64,000 nucleotides of DNA from Bog-950 sp964423405 (lineage in GTDB: Bacteria; Bacteroidota; Bacteroidia; Chitinophagales; LD1): positions 39,981 through 103,980 of the forward strand of contig CAYREY010000006.1 in NCBI GenBank assembly GCA_964423405.1, in the 5' to 3' direction. The notes beneath the pieces are model-generated. The model worked only from the letters and a program-made list of their open reading frames with translations. It did not search any database and was not told the DNA's origin. The stretch's first letter is position 1, and every line of letters starts with the position of its first letter. A program made the position numbers and the translations under genes. Positions 7,947-16,274 of this stretch are shown here, in pieces.

Positions 7947-9914
7947 TTACTGCTGTATAAGGCTGCGCAGGTATTGTGCCTGTGCTTTATCTCCAATCAT
8001 ATCGTAGGCGGCGCTCAGGTAGTATATGGCGCTGGGGTTTTCTTTGTTTAGCGCCAGGCAGCTGTTAAGTGCATTAATGCCCTTTGTTACACGCTGTGGG
8101 TCAACCTGCGCTGTTTGCAGGTAAGCAAGGCCCAGATACATAAGCGTAACATCGTTTTTAGGGTATTTGGCACAGTACGGTTCAAGCAAACGGATGCCGT
8201 TTTCAAAGTCGTTATTTTTAACGGCGTTAATACCCTGATATTCGCCACGGTCATCTTTACGTATTACGCACGATAGCGGAACGCCATCGGCATACACCGT
8301 ATGTATGGCCTGCTCTGGCGGAAAACAACCATTCATTAATAGTTCTCTATCTACAAAGCGGTTATACATTATCTCGTAATCAGCATCTTTTTCTGCTCGG
8401 GCACGGTAGCTGGCATAGCCGGTACCTACGTACGATGTATCATGTATGAAATAGAAGTACGTAGGCGCAATAGCGTTGCTGTAAATAGTTGTTTTGCGGC
8501 CATCGGTGCGTTTAAGGTTTTCGTGCTCTTTCATCCAGTCGGCGCATTGCTTTACACTATTCATGTAGTAATCGGTCTCGTAGTTGCCGTAGGCACCTTT
8601 TATGCCGCCAACTATCTCATTAAAGTACACGTACTCATTAGGGTGGTTGGCAAACATAAAGCGTGCTGGTAAGGCTATCAGTACCAGTAATACTGCTACT
8701 GCAGCATACTTCATGTTTTTAGATAGTATGTTGATGATATAGTTAAACGCCAATGCCGCCAGCATAATAATACTGGGGTACACAAAAAAGAAGTGGCGCA
8801 TGGTATCGTACAGTACCGATTTTTTGTAGATGACATAGCCGATAGGGAACACAATAGTAAAGTACAGAAAGCCCAGCAACAGCAGTTTTTTCTCGCGGGC
8901 CATTTGCGGTACCAGTATGAATGACAATATCAGGCCGAATATGCCAAACAGCGGGGTAGAAATCAGCATCCATTTAGGTATATAATGCCATGGCACTTCG
9001 GTAGATGATATGCTGGCGCCTTCAAACAATATTCGTATTTGCACCGGAAATTTCTGCGCTACGTTCAGCGCCTCTAACGGGTGGCTGAATGGCCCCACTA
9101 AACCGTACGGCCAAAACAACAAGCTTACAAAATAACCTATAGCCGAAGCCAGTAATGCAAATTTAAAGCTGGGCCATATGTTTTCGCCGAACTTAGAGAA
9201 GTTGAATACCTCGCCACCCAGCAGCATCCACATAGCTATGCCGTAAAACAGAAACAGGTACGGTATTAGCAATAAACCACCAATACGTATACCCATAGCC
9301 ATACCTATGCTAAGACCTAAGCCTATAGCTGTTTTAAGAGTTGGTTTGGGTAGCTGTTTCAGAAACTTAATAATGAAAACATAGGTTATCATATAACCCG
9401 CAGCCATGGTAATATCTTTAGGGTTGTTCATACTTTCGCCGAAAAAGCGCGGCGAAAAAGCCATGAGCAACAAGGTTAGTAAGCCTGCCTGCCAGCCTGC
9501 AATTTCAACTACCACCAAACCGGCACAGAACATAGCAAACCAACCAAACATACTGTTCCAGGCGTGGCGTATATCCCACTCGTTAACCGATGGCATAGTG
9601 CGCGATAGCATGGCCGCTGTACCATCGTAAAAGCCACCGTAAAATACCATTAACGAATCGGGGCCGTTGGTAGTAGCTGCGGTAGTGTCTTTACCAAAGG
9701 TTTTGTAGTAATCTACAATATGGTGGCCATACATACGGTGAAAGTTCTCATCGCCCGATATACCATACTGGTGGCTAACCGATACCATTAACAACAGCAA
9801 GGCTGCTGCAAAACCCAGAAACAGTTTTTTAGCCAGTGGTTCGGGTATAAGCTGGGTTAAAACAAGTGGTTTTTTTGTTTCTTCTTTTGCCTGTTGTTTT
9901 TGTTGCTTGGCCAT
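7947..9914 (-). CDS. Polytopic GT39/PMT-like glycosyltransferase with C-terminal TPRs
   Basis: This 655-residue membrane protein has a basic cytosolic N-terminus, then about ten or eleven hydrophobic segments up to about residue 420. The first loop after TM1 carries the acidic pair in HQYGISGDENFHRMYG, the position of the catalytic Asp-Glu in GT-C enzymes of the PMT/ArnT class, and a second loop has SPRFFGESMNNPKD. A periplasmic domain and three TPR-like units (residues ~560-650) follow. GT-C enzymes take a sugar from a polyprenyl-phosphate carrier and add it to a protein or lipid outside the inner membrane. It is the last gene of the minus-strand glycan cluster, whose fused glycosyltransferase could supply such a carrier-linked sugar. 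Acceptor and sugar are unknown. Confidence 0.75.
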   Translation of the reverse strand: MAKQQKQQAKEETKKPLVLTQLIPEPLAKKLFLGFAAALLLLMVSVSHQYGISGDENFHRMYGHHIVDYYKTFGKDTTAATTNGPDSLMVFYGGFYDGTAAMLSRTMPSVNEWDIRHAWNSMFGWFAMFCAGLVVVEIAGWQAGLLTLLLMAFSPRFFGESMNNPKDITMAAGYMITYVFIIKFLKQLPKPTLKTAIGLGLSIGMAMGIRIGGLLLIPYLFLFYGIAMWMLLGGEVFNFSKFGENIWPSFKFALLASAIGYFVSLLFWPYGLVGPFSHPLEALNVAQKFPVQIRILFEGASISSTEVPWHYIPKWMLISTPLFGIFGLILSFILVPQMAREKKLLLLGFLYFTIVFPIGYVIYKKSVLYDTMRHFFFVYPSIIMLAALAFNYIINILSKNMKYAAVAVLLVLIALPARFMFANHPNEYVYFNEIVGGIKGAYGNYETDYYMNSVKQCADWMKEHENLKRTDGRKTTIYSNAIAPTYFYFIHDTSYVGTGYASYRARAEKDADYEIMYNRFVDRELLMNGCFPPEQAIHTVYADGVPLSCVIRKDDRGEYQGINAVKNNDFENGIRLLEPYCAKYPKNDVTLMYLGLAYLQTAQVDPQRVTKGINALNSCLALNKENPSAIYYLSAAYDMIGDKAQAQYLRSLIQQ

Positions 9915-9993
9915 AAAAAATCTGATTAACTGGTTGCTTTATTATTTCTCTGCGGTTATATAAATAGACTGTGAAACGTTTCTTAACAACGGT

Positions 9994-10093
9994 NNNNNNN
10001 NNNNNNNNNNNNNNNNNNNNNNNNNNNNNNNNNNNNNNNNNNNNNNNNNNNNNNNNNNNNNNNNNNNNNNNNNNNNNNNNNNNNNNNNNNNNN
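9994..10093. other. Assembly gap (100 N) with identical 55-bp flanks
   Basis: Bases 9939-9993 repeat exactly as 10094-10148. The last codons of the methyltransferase gene therefore appear twice. After merging, its stop codon lies about 27 nt before the start of the GT39-like gene, as expected in an operon. Confidence 0.95.
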
Positions 10094-10096
10094 TTA

Positions 10097-10804
10097 TTAT
10101 TTCTCTGCGGTTATATAAATAGACTGTGAAACGTTTCTTAACAACGGTATTTTTTCAACTATATCGCCTATTACTACCGATGGGGTAATTAATAAATCGG
10201 GTACACCGGGTAACAGAAAGTCTTTGTACTCTACTTTAATGTTGCTGTAGCCGGCTTTAGTTAATTTTTCTGTAGCAAAGCTTTTGCTAAAAGCCATCTC
10301 ATCCGGCTCCAGGTGCGCTTTAACCCGCAGTGTAGGGTAGCTGAAAATCATATACACATAAGGGTTGTACAGGTTGGGCTCCAGAAAAATAATCTTGCCT
10401 TTATCTTTCAGCAGGTGACGCATGTTTACAAAGGCCTCATCCAGGTGGTGGTATAGGTGGTGTAATATGCCGTTGCCAATTATATAATCGAATTTTTCTC
10501 CTTTAAACTGATCGGCTTTATTGAAATCCAGAATATCAAAACGCAGGTTAGTTAAACGTTGCGTTTCACGTGCTTCTTCAATAAACGGCACACATAAGTC
10601 GGTGCCTAATACCTGCATGCCGGTTTTTTTAGCCAGCATAAAAGCGTTTTTGCCGGTGCCGCAGCCTATTTCCATTACCGATTTGCCTGGTACCACCTGC
10701 ATTTGCGAAATCATATAATCGCAGCGGCGCTCTGTACGTACACGAGTGGCTTTACTATCGCCCCAAACCTGGTTATATCCTCTATCGTCTTTAATGTTTG
10801 CCAT
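10097..10804 (-). CDS. Class I SAM-dependent methyltransferase
   Basis: A 235-residue Rossmann methyltransferase. Motif I is VMEIGCGTGKNAFML, the acidic motif II region is LGTDLCVPFIEEARE, and FDYIIGNGILHHLYHH is the motif IV/V region of the Methyltransf_11/25 type. A long helical C-terminal part follows, ending in LLRNVSQSIYITAEK. It lies between a second methyltransferase and the GT39-like gene in the glycan cluster, so a sugar or lipid-linked substrate is plausible. The 23-nt spacing to the next upstream gene supports co-transcription. The exact substrate cannot be inferred. Confidence 0.85.
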   Translation of the reverse strand: MANIKDDRGYNQVWGDSKATRVRTERRCDYMISQMQVVPGKSVMEIGCGTGKNAFMLAKKTGMQVLGTDLCVPFIEEARETQRLTNLRFDILDFNKADQFKGEKFDYIIGNGILHHLYHHLDEAFVNMRHLLKDKGKIIFLEPNLYNPYVYMIFSYPTLRVKAHLEPDEMAFSKSFATEKLTKAGYSNIKVEYKDFLLPGVPDLLITPSVVIGDIVEKIPLLRNVSQSIYITAEK

Positions 10805-10827
10805 GTATCTATTGCCGGTTAAGGTTT

Positions 10828-11568
10828 TTACTTTTTTACAATAATGGTATAGCCCAGCGGATCTTCGTTACTGCCAAAGTTAAACAGCAGCGATATGTGT
10901 GCTAACAGCACTACTACACCCATAATTGGCGACAGGGCTATCCAGATGGGAGAAAACAGCCAACGCCACGCCGCACCCGGAAACATATTGCGGAACCACA
11001 TAACAATTACCTTATTGGCTATGTTAGGTATATCGGTACCGCGATTTGTAATAACCGCACCGCTAAAACCACTGAACATTGTTTTAAGGCTGCTGGGTGT
11101 ATAGCGGAAAAAATCGTAGGGTATGTAATGGTAGCGTGCGCTCCACGGTATGGTAATAATGCCGGTGGCACCGGGTTTCATTACACGGTACATTTCGTCA
11201 ATCAGTTTCTGGTAGCTCTGTACATGTTCCAATACTTCGGTGCATATCAGTCCGTCAAACTTAGCATCTTCAAAGGGTATATCCTGACCGTTAAAAGGGG
11301 TTATGTCGGGGTTGTTATAATCAAATGCTGTGGCTTCAGCTACATCTATACCAAAATAGGTGGTTTGATTTTTATCCAGCAGAAAGCGATATGGCGATTG
11401 CCCGCAGCCAACATCCAACACATTACCCTTAAAGCCCGGCAGTATCTTCGATACATCATTATAAATAGTAAGTGCTTGTAAATCCAACAGCATGCGCCCG
11501 TAAAACTTCAGTTTACCGGTAAACGAATCAGGTGGGGTGTTATTAACGGGGCGAAATCCTTCTGCCAT
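10828..11568 (-). CDS. Class I SAM-dependent methyltransferase with hydrophobic C-terminal tail
   Basis: This 246-residue protein has motif I NVLDVGCGQSPYRFLL, the SAM-binding strand YFGIDVAEATAFDY and the typical FDGLICTEVLEHV segment of methyltransferase family 11. Residues ~200-235 (WRWLFSPIWIALSPIMGVVVLLAHISLLF) are strongly hydrophobic and probably anchor the enzyme in the membrane, which fits a lipid-linked glycan substrate. Its start codon lies two bases from the end of the inverted-repeat element at 11571-12057, so its ribosome-binding region is inside that element. Confidence 0.85.
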   Translation of the reverse strand: MAEGFRPVNNTPPDSFTGKLKFYGRMLLDLQALTIYNDVSKILPGFKGNVLDVGCGQSPYRFLLDKNQTTYFGIDVAEATAFDYNNPDITPFNGQDIPFEDAKFDGLICTEVLEHVQSYQKLIDEMYRVMKPGATGIITIPWSARYHYIPYDFFRYTPSSLKTMFSGFSGAVITNRGTDIPNIANKVIVMWFRNMFPGAAWRWLFSPIWIALSPIMGVVVLLAHISLLFNFGSNEDPLGYTIIVKK

Positions 11569-11570
11569 TT

Positions 11571-12057
11571 ATTAATTACTAGTTTATTAATTACAAATTA
11601 CTAAGTGAATACAGTTCATTATTTCGATGGTTGATGTTTAGATGATTTTTTCTGAGTTTTAATTTTTTTCTTCATTGTAATAATGGATGCAGAGATGATT
11701 CTGAGTAGTTCGCTTCTTTCCTGCAACAACAGGTCTAGTTTTTTCTTAGGGAATACGCCACTTTCTATAAGCATTTCCATCCAAAACAATGATTCATCTA
11801 ATTCTTCTTCTACTATCTTTAGTTTATTCAAAAAATCTTTATCAGACTTTGCAATTACAGTTGCCCTGTAATTTGCGGCGGAAGAAGTTCCTGATCGAAG
11901 TAATTGTTTTCCCAGCACTACTTCGATCCATTCGTTTTTGTTAAGCGATGTGCAAACTTTTATTATTCTGATTGCATAGTCTCTTGTTCTCTTTTTTAAG
12001 TCTGTTTTTAGCACGGCTGTTAATTAGTAATTTGTAATTCAGCAATTAGTAATTAAT
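11571..12057. mobile_element. IVS-like element 1: four-helix-bundle ORF between imperfect 34-nt inverted repeats
   Basis: The left arm 11571-11604 and right arm 12024-12057 are inverted copies that match at 30 of 34 positions: an outer 11-bp block, a seven-base block with mismatches, and an inner perfect 16-bp block (TTAGTAATTTGTAATT with its complement). The element fills the whole space between two glycan genes: 2 nt separate it from the methyltransferase start codon and 2 nt from the stop codon of the epimerase-glycosyltransferase gene. Only the four-helix-bundle ORF lies inside. This recalls the intervening sequences of bacterial 23S rRNA, whose ends pair into a stem and whose ORF encodes the same protein family. 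Whether it moves or is processed is unknown. Confidence 0.65.
11619..12014 (-). CDS. Four-helix-bundle protein, 23S rRNA intervening-sequence (S23/TIGR02436) family
   Basis: A 131-residue, almost fully helical, basic protein. It shows the family hallmarks: an N-terminal RTRDYAIRIIKVCTSLN helix, the QLLRSGTSSAANYRA turn, KIVEEELDESLFWMEMLIESG and a C-terminal LLRIISASI helix followed by a lysine-rich tail. Members are encoded within intervening sequences of 23S rRNA genes, and as free-standing genes in many Bacteroidota; the related Avd proteins serve diversity-generating retroelements. No molecular role is established for the free-standing type. It sits in an inverted-repeat element inside a glycan operon, on the operon strand. 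A paralogue lies at 15015-15371. Confidence 0.88.
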   Translation of the reverse strand: MLKTDLKKRTRDYAIRIIKVCTSLNKNEWIEVVLGKQLLRSGTSSAANYRATVIAKSDKDFLNKLKIVEEELDESLFWMEMLIESGVFPKKKLDLLLQERSELLRIISASIITMKKKIKTQKKSSKHQPSK

Positions 12058-12059
12058 CT

Positions 12060-14027
12060 CTAGTATTCTTTTTTGAAAATGTTGCGACGTATAAATTTAG
12101 GTCTGCGTTTTGTTTCCTCTAATATCTTAGCCTGATACTCGCCCAGTATAGATATACCAAGCATTTGCAAACCACCAAAGAATAATATTAAAACTATAAT
12201 GGTGGTTACTCCATGCGGGTTGCCCGGCATTACAAAGTAAAGGATGATCTGTATGATGATAGCTACAAACGATAGCAATGTTAGCGACCAACCCATATAG
12301 GTGAGTAGCTCTAGCGGCACAAAGCTAAAACTGAAAATTGCCTTGCGGGCCCAGGCCACGTTTTTACGCATATTGTTGGTGGTTACACCAAACATGCGTT
12401 CGGGGCGTATGTAATCTACACCGGTTTGCTTAAAGCCCACCCAGGCGCGCAGGCCACGCATAAACTGATCGGTTTCGGGTAATTTAATCAACTCGTTTAC
12501 CACCTTGCGGTCCATTAAGCTAAAGTCGCCGGCATCCAGTGGTATTGGCACGTAGCTTACACTGCGGAACAACCGGTAGAATAATTTGTAAAACGAAACC
12601 AGTGTTTGATTGCCCTCACGTGCTATACGGCGGCCGTATATTACATCAAAGCCTTTTAAGTACTCGGCATAAAACTGTTCAATCAGTTCAGGCGGGTCCT
12701 GCATATCGCCATCCAGTAGTATTACCCCATCGCCGGTGCTAATCTCCATACCCGATAAAAAGGCCGATTGCGAACCAAAGTTGCGTGAGTGCTCGATAGC
12801 TATTACATGGTCATCTTCGTTCACCAGTTTTTGCAGCACTACGTTGGTGTTATCGGGCGAGCAATCGTTTACAAAAATGATTTCGTAATCAACCCCGATT
12901 TTCTGAAAAGTTTTGCTTAACCGGTCGTACATGTAAGGTATGGCCTGTTCATCTTTATAGCAGGCTATAACCGCCGATAGTTTATGGCGTATTTTATCCT
13001 GTGCCAGCTTTTTTTCGTACAGTGGCATGCTGTAGGCTTTCTGCCAGTCGGCTGTTTTTTGCAGGCCGTCTTTTAGTAGTGTTTCGCTTTGCCAGCCCAG
13101 TAATTCTTTAGCCAGTGTGGCATCGCCGTACCATTCCTGCAAATCCCATTTGCGGTTAGGCATGTCGCCCCACTCGGGGTTTTGCTGTATACCAAAAATC
13201 TCTTTTATGGTGGTGGCAATATCGCGGATGGTTGTTTTTTTGTTGCTGGCAATATTCAGCGACTGGCCCTTTATTTTTTGTATACACGTAGCCGAAAGCA
13301 GCGTGGCATACACGGTATCATCTATGTAAACAAAATCGCGCGAAATGTCGGGCTGTACCAGTGGTGGGTACGTGCCTTTCATGCCGTTTTCTACCAGCTT
13401 TGGTATCAGGCGGTCGGGTTCTTCGTAAGCGCCATAAATAGAGTAGTAGCGCAGGTTGGCTACCGGTACATCTTTAATAGTACCGTAAAACTTTATCATG
13501 TGCGCTGCACCTGCCTTGGTTACAGCATAGTGCGAGTTGGGTTGCAGCGGGGCATCCTCTTTAGGTGCCGAAGCATTTAAGCCATACTCCGATGAGCTAC
13601 CGGCATGCACAAATGCCTTGATTGAAAACTGCGAGGTTACCTCCAGCAGGTTAAGCAGGCCAATAAAGTTGGTTTCGTAGGTGCGGTCAACATCGGCCTG
13701 TTTGCTGTAAGCGCCGTAGGCCGCCAGGTCGAAAATTGTTTTAAACCGGTGCTTATTAAAAATGGCAGCTATCTGGTCTTTCTTAATAATGTTGCAGTGC
13801 AGTATGTTCTGCGGGTTAATGTCATCTAAACGCCAGGGTATAAATGGCTTACTGGTAACGGCAAACACATCGGTACGGTACTGCAGTATGGTACGCACCA
13901 GGTTGGCGCCTATAAAGCCACCTGCACCAAATACCACAATAGGGCCTTCTAGCCTAAGTACCTCAGCCTGAATTTTATCCTGTAATGACATGGGTGTAAA
14001 TATGCTAAAAAAATGACCATAGACCAT
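12060..14027 (-). CDS. NAD-dependent sugar epimerase/dehydratase fused to DPM1/ArnC-type family 2 glycosyltransferase
   Basis: This 655-residue protein joins two enzymes. Residues ~15-330 are an extended short-chain dehydrogenase with the NAD motif VVFGAGGFIGANLV, the catalytic HYAVTKAGA (YxxxK) and the substrate region LRYYSIYGAYEEPDRLIP. From ~345 a GT2 domain begins (LSAVIACYKDEQAIPYMYDRL), with the DxD-type LLDGDMQDPPELIE, a QFMRGLRAW segment and two C-terminal membrane helices, as in DPM1, GtrB and ArnC. The natural reading is an NDP-sugar being modified and passed to undecaprenyl phosphate by one polypeptide. The Met 12 codons in (MSLQDKIQ, near 13991) is the more likely start, since the first residues look like a non-coding extension. 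Confidence 0.85.
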   Translation of the reverse strand: MVYGHFFSIFTPMSLQDKIQAEVLRLEGPIVVFGAGGFIGANLVRTILQYRTDVFAVTSKPFIPWRLDDINPQNILHCNIIKKDQIAAIFNKHRFKTIFDLAAYGAYSKQADVDRTYETNFIGLLNLLEVTSQFSIKAFVHAGSSSEYGLNASAPKEDAPLQPNSHYAVTKAGAAHMIKFYGTIKDVPVANLRYYSIYGAYEEPDRLIPKLVENGMKGTYPPLVQPDISRDFVYIDDTVYATLLSATCIQKIKGQSLNIASNKKTTIRDIATTIKEIFGIQQNPEWGDMPNRKWDLQEWYGDATLAKELLGWQSETLLKDGLQKTADWQKAYSMPLYEKKLAQDKIRHKLSAVIACYKDEQAIPYMYDRLSKTFQKIGVDYEIIFVNDCSPDNTNVVLQKLVNEDDHVIAIEHSRNFGSQSAFLSGMEISTGDGVILLDGDMQDPPELIEQFYAEYLKGFDVIYGRRIAREGNQTLVSFYKLFYRLFRSVSYVPIPLDAGDFSLMDRKVVNELIKLPETDQFMRGLRAWVGFKQTGVDYIRPERMFGVTTNNMRKNVAWARKAIFSFSFVPLELLTYMGWSLTLLSFVAIIIQIILYFVMPGNPHGVTTIIVLILFFGGLQMLGISILGEYQAKILEETKRRPKFIRRNIFKKEY

Positions 14028-14072
14028 AGCCGCCTGTTTACAGCCGTAGTAATGGTATTTGGTGGTAGTTTT

Positions 14073-14969
14073 TTACCCTAAAAATGTCGTAAGTTCTTTC
14101 ACCATTCCTTCGCCGCCCAGGTTGTTTTCTGCCTGGTGAAATTTCTGGTCGCCATAGCGGCCCGATGGGTAGCCATTGGCCGAAAGGGCCAGTATTTTTA
14201 TGTTGCTGGTAAGGCTGTTAAGCAGGTGGTAAGCCAGCGTTTCGCGCAGGCCGCATTCGCCGGTGTGTTCCTCTATAGTTATCAACTTTTGTGTAGCGTT
14301 TATAGACGATATAAGCTCTGCCGGCAGCGTAGTAATCGGGAATACCGATAATACCCAAACTTCTAAATCATCGGCAAGCGCCGAGTTAATAATGTTTTCG
14401 GTTACCGGGCCGGTACCTACTACTACACCACGGGTGCCATCTTTTATTTTACGCCACTGCGCAAAAGGGGCTACCGGGTAATTAACTTTGGCGCCCATGT
14501 TAAGTCGTAGATAGTTGGGGCTTGGGTCGGCTACCATTTGCTCTACAGCCTGCTCTACATCGGCAGCAGTAAAGGGTACATATACCTTCATGTTAGGTAG
14601 TATGCGTATAGCGCCTATATCTTCAATATTGTGGTGGGTGGCGCCCATTATACCATAGCCATAACCACCACCGTTACCCACCAGTTTTACCGGCAGGTTG
14701 TGCAAACACACATCGTTGCGTATCTGTTCGTAAGGGCGCAGGGTAACAAACGGCGATATGCTATAAGCCCAGGGTATAAAACCCTCGTGCGCCAGCGCAG
14801 CAGCTACGGTTATCATGTTCTGTTCGGCCACACCGGCATTAATAAAACGCTCGCCGTATTTTTCCTGTACTTGCTCCAGCGCCATGTAGCCAAGGTCGCC
14901 GGTTATAAATACCAGTTTGTCATTTTTATCGTGAGCGTTTATAACGCTTTGTGCAAACTCAACTCTCAT
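14073..14969 (-). CDS. Transketolase, C-terminal subunit (split enzyme)
   Basis: This 298-residue protein contains the pyrimidine-binding domain of transketolase (FITGDLGYMALEQVQEKYGERFINAGVAEQNMITVAAALAHEG has the catalytic Glu in AEQNM) and the C-terminal regulatory-like domain with EEHTGECGLRETLAYHL. It is the partner of the N-terminal half encoded at 15391-16215. Split transketolases occur in archaea and in many surface-sugar gene clusters. Its place beside methyltransferases, an epimerase-glycosyltransferase and a GT39-like enzyme suggests transfer of a two-carbon unit in synthesis of an unusual sugar, although a pentose-phosphate role is also possible. Its start is five bases from the second inverted-repeat element. 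Confidence 0.87.
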   Translation of the reverse strand: MRVEFAQSVINAHDKNDKLVFITGDLGYMALEQVQEKYGERFINAGVAEQNMITVAAALAHEGFIPWAYSISPFVTLRPYEQIRNDVCLHNLPVKLVGNGGGYGYGIMGATHHNIEDIGAIRILPNMKVYVPFTAADVEQAVEQMVADPSPNYLRLNMGAKVNYPVAPFAQWRKIKDGTRGVVVGTGPVTENIINSALADDLEVWVLSVFPITTLPAELISSINATQKLITIEEHTGECGLRETLAYHLLNSLTSNIKILALSANGYPSGRYGDQKFHQAENNLGGEGMVKELTTFLG

Positions 14970-14974
14970 AATGG

Positions 14975-15419
14975 ATTTACAGATTTACAAATTGACGTAT
15001 TGACGGATTTAGTACTATTTGTTTCGGCTTTTGGTGGTTTTTATAGAGCGGGTAATTATTTTAAACAATTGCTCTGCTTCATCCATTAGCGCTGCCAGTT
15101 TTGTTTTAGGAACAATGTCTGTTTCTATAAGCAATTCCATCCAGTAAGTAGTTTCATCCAGTTCTTCTTCTACTATTTTTAGTTTATTAATAAAATCGTT
15201 AGTTGATTTAGCAAAGCAAGCAGCTCTGTAATTAGCTCCAACAGATGTACCACTTCGTAATACTTGTTTCGCTATAGTCAATTCCACGAAATCCCCCTTT
15301 AGCGATTTTGACATTTTTATAATCCTTACAGCAAACTCTTTTGTGCGTAGCTTTAATTCGTTCTGTGTCATCGCTTGTGGATTAAATCTGTCAATCAGTT
15401 AATCGGTCATTCTGTAAAT
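14975..15419. mobile_element. IVS-like element 2: four-helix-bundle ORF between imperfect 37-nt inverted repeats
   Basis: The left arm 14975-15011 and right arm 15383-15419 are inverted copies matching at about 29 of 37 positions. The element separates the two halves of the split transketolase. The stop codon of the upstream half (15391-15393) is inside the right arm, so the last nine or so residues of that protein (ending NDRLTD) are encoded by the repeat. The arm sequence differs from that of element 1, although size, layout and cargo are the same. The arms also contain shorter internal repeats such as TGTAAAT and GTCAAT. Confidence 0.6.
15015..15371 (-). CDS. Four-helix-bundle protein, 23S rRNA intervening-sequence (S23/TIGR02436) family, second copy
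   Basis: A 118-residue helical protein clearly related to the one at 11619-12014. They share the order RTKEFAVRIIKMSKSL, QVLRSGTSVGANYRA, KIVEEELDETTYWMELLIETD and FKIITRSIKT. The differences between the copies are spread over the whole protein, so they are diverged paralogues and not a recent duplication. The ORF lies on the same strand as the flanking transketolase genes and inside element 2. A role in RNA or nucleic-acid binding is often assumed for the family because of its basic surface, but it is unproven. Confidence 0.87.
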   Translation of the reverse strand: MTQNELKLRTKEFAVRIIKMSKSLKGDFVELTIAKQVLRSGTSVGANYRAACFAKSTNDFINKLKIVEEELDETTYWMELLIETDIVPKTKLAALMDEAEQLFKIITRSIKTTKSRNK

Positions 15420-16215
15420 TATAGATGCCGGTTATTTCGTTGAGAATTAATTCATACTGGTCGTCTTTCATAGGCAGGTAGTGGCAATCTACTTTATCTT
15501 CGTAGGTAGTCCATCCTTTGCCTTTGGTGGTATTGCAGATAATAGCAACCGGCAGGGTAGAAGCAGCCGCTTTTTGTTTTGCCTCATCCAGTGATTTAAA
15601 ATCGTGACCATCGGCTATAAGTACATTAAAGCCAAATGCCTCCAGCTTTTTATCCAGCGGTTCCAGTTTCATTACATCTTCTGTACGGCCATAACCCTGC
15701 AGGCGGTTACGGTCTACCAGCCATACTACGTTAGTAAGGTTGTGGTGGGCTATAAACAATGCAGCCTCCCAGGTAGTACCTTCGTTTATTTCACCATCGC
15801 TGGTAACGCAGAACACTTTCTTATCAGTCTTTTTAAGCTTTTGCGCCAGCCCTAAACCAGCCGCCAGCGAAAGTCCGTGGCCCAGGCTACCGGTAGCAAA
15901 AGGTATACGCTTAATTTTATTTACCGGCGGGTGGGCTGCCAGGTAGGTATTGTTTTTGTAAAACGTGTTGATGTCGTCCTGGCTCAGTATACCTTCTTCG
16001 GCAAGTATAGAGTAAAGCGATGCCGCAGCATGGCCTTTGCTCAGTATTATTTCATCATTATCGGCCATCCAGCCAAAGCGGACAAACGTTAGCACATCGG
16101 CTACGCTTAGCGAGCAGCCCACGTGGCCGGCATTGGCCATTTTGTACATTGCCAGAAAGCGTTTTTTAACGCTGTAGGCTTTGTTTAATAAATCTTTGTG
16201 TTTTGGGGTTTCCAT
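15391..16215 (-). CDS. Transketolase, N-terminal (TPP-binding) subunit
   Basis: This protein has the thiamine-diphosphate domain of transketolase: the GHVGCSLSVADVL loop, DNDEIILSKGHAAASLYSILAE, GSLGHGLSLAAGLG, and the TPP/Mg motif region TSDGEINEGTTWEA with Asn in WLVDRNRLQG. The reading frame extends to a GTG at 16233, but the ATG at 16215 (METPKHKD) fits the family start, giving 274 residues. A -7-like box (TATCATTG read on the minus strand, 16223-16230) lies seven bases upstream. This is the first gene of the glycan operon. Its natural C-terminus has been replaced by codons of the inverted repeat of element 2. Confidence 0.87.
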   Translation of the reverse strand: METPKHKDLLNKAYSVKKRFLAMYKMANAGHVGCSLSVADVLTFVRFGWMADNDEIILSKGHAAASLYSILAEEGILSQDDINTFYKNNTYLAAHPPVNKIKRIPFATGSLGHGLSLAAGLGLAQKLKKTDKKVFCVTSDGEINEGTTWEAALFIAHHNLTNVVWLVDRNRLQGYGRTEDVMKLEPLDKKLEAFGFNVLIADGHDFKSLDEAKQKAAASTLPVAIICNTTKGKGWTTYEDKVDCHYLPMKDDQYELILNEITGIYNLQNDRLTD

Positions 16216-16274
16216 GCGGGTGCAATGATACACTTTAGCCGGTAAAGCTAAAACCCGCTTTTTGTAAAATATAC

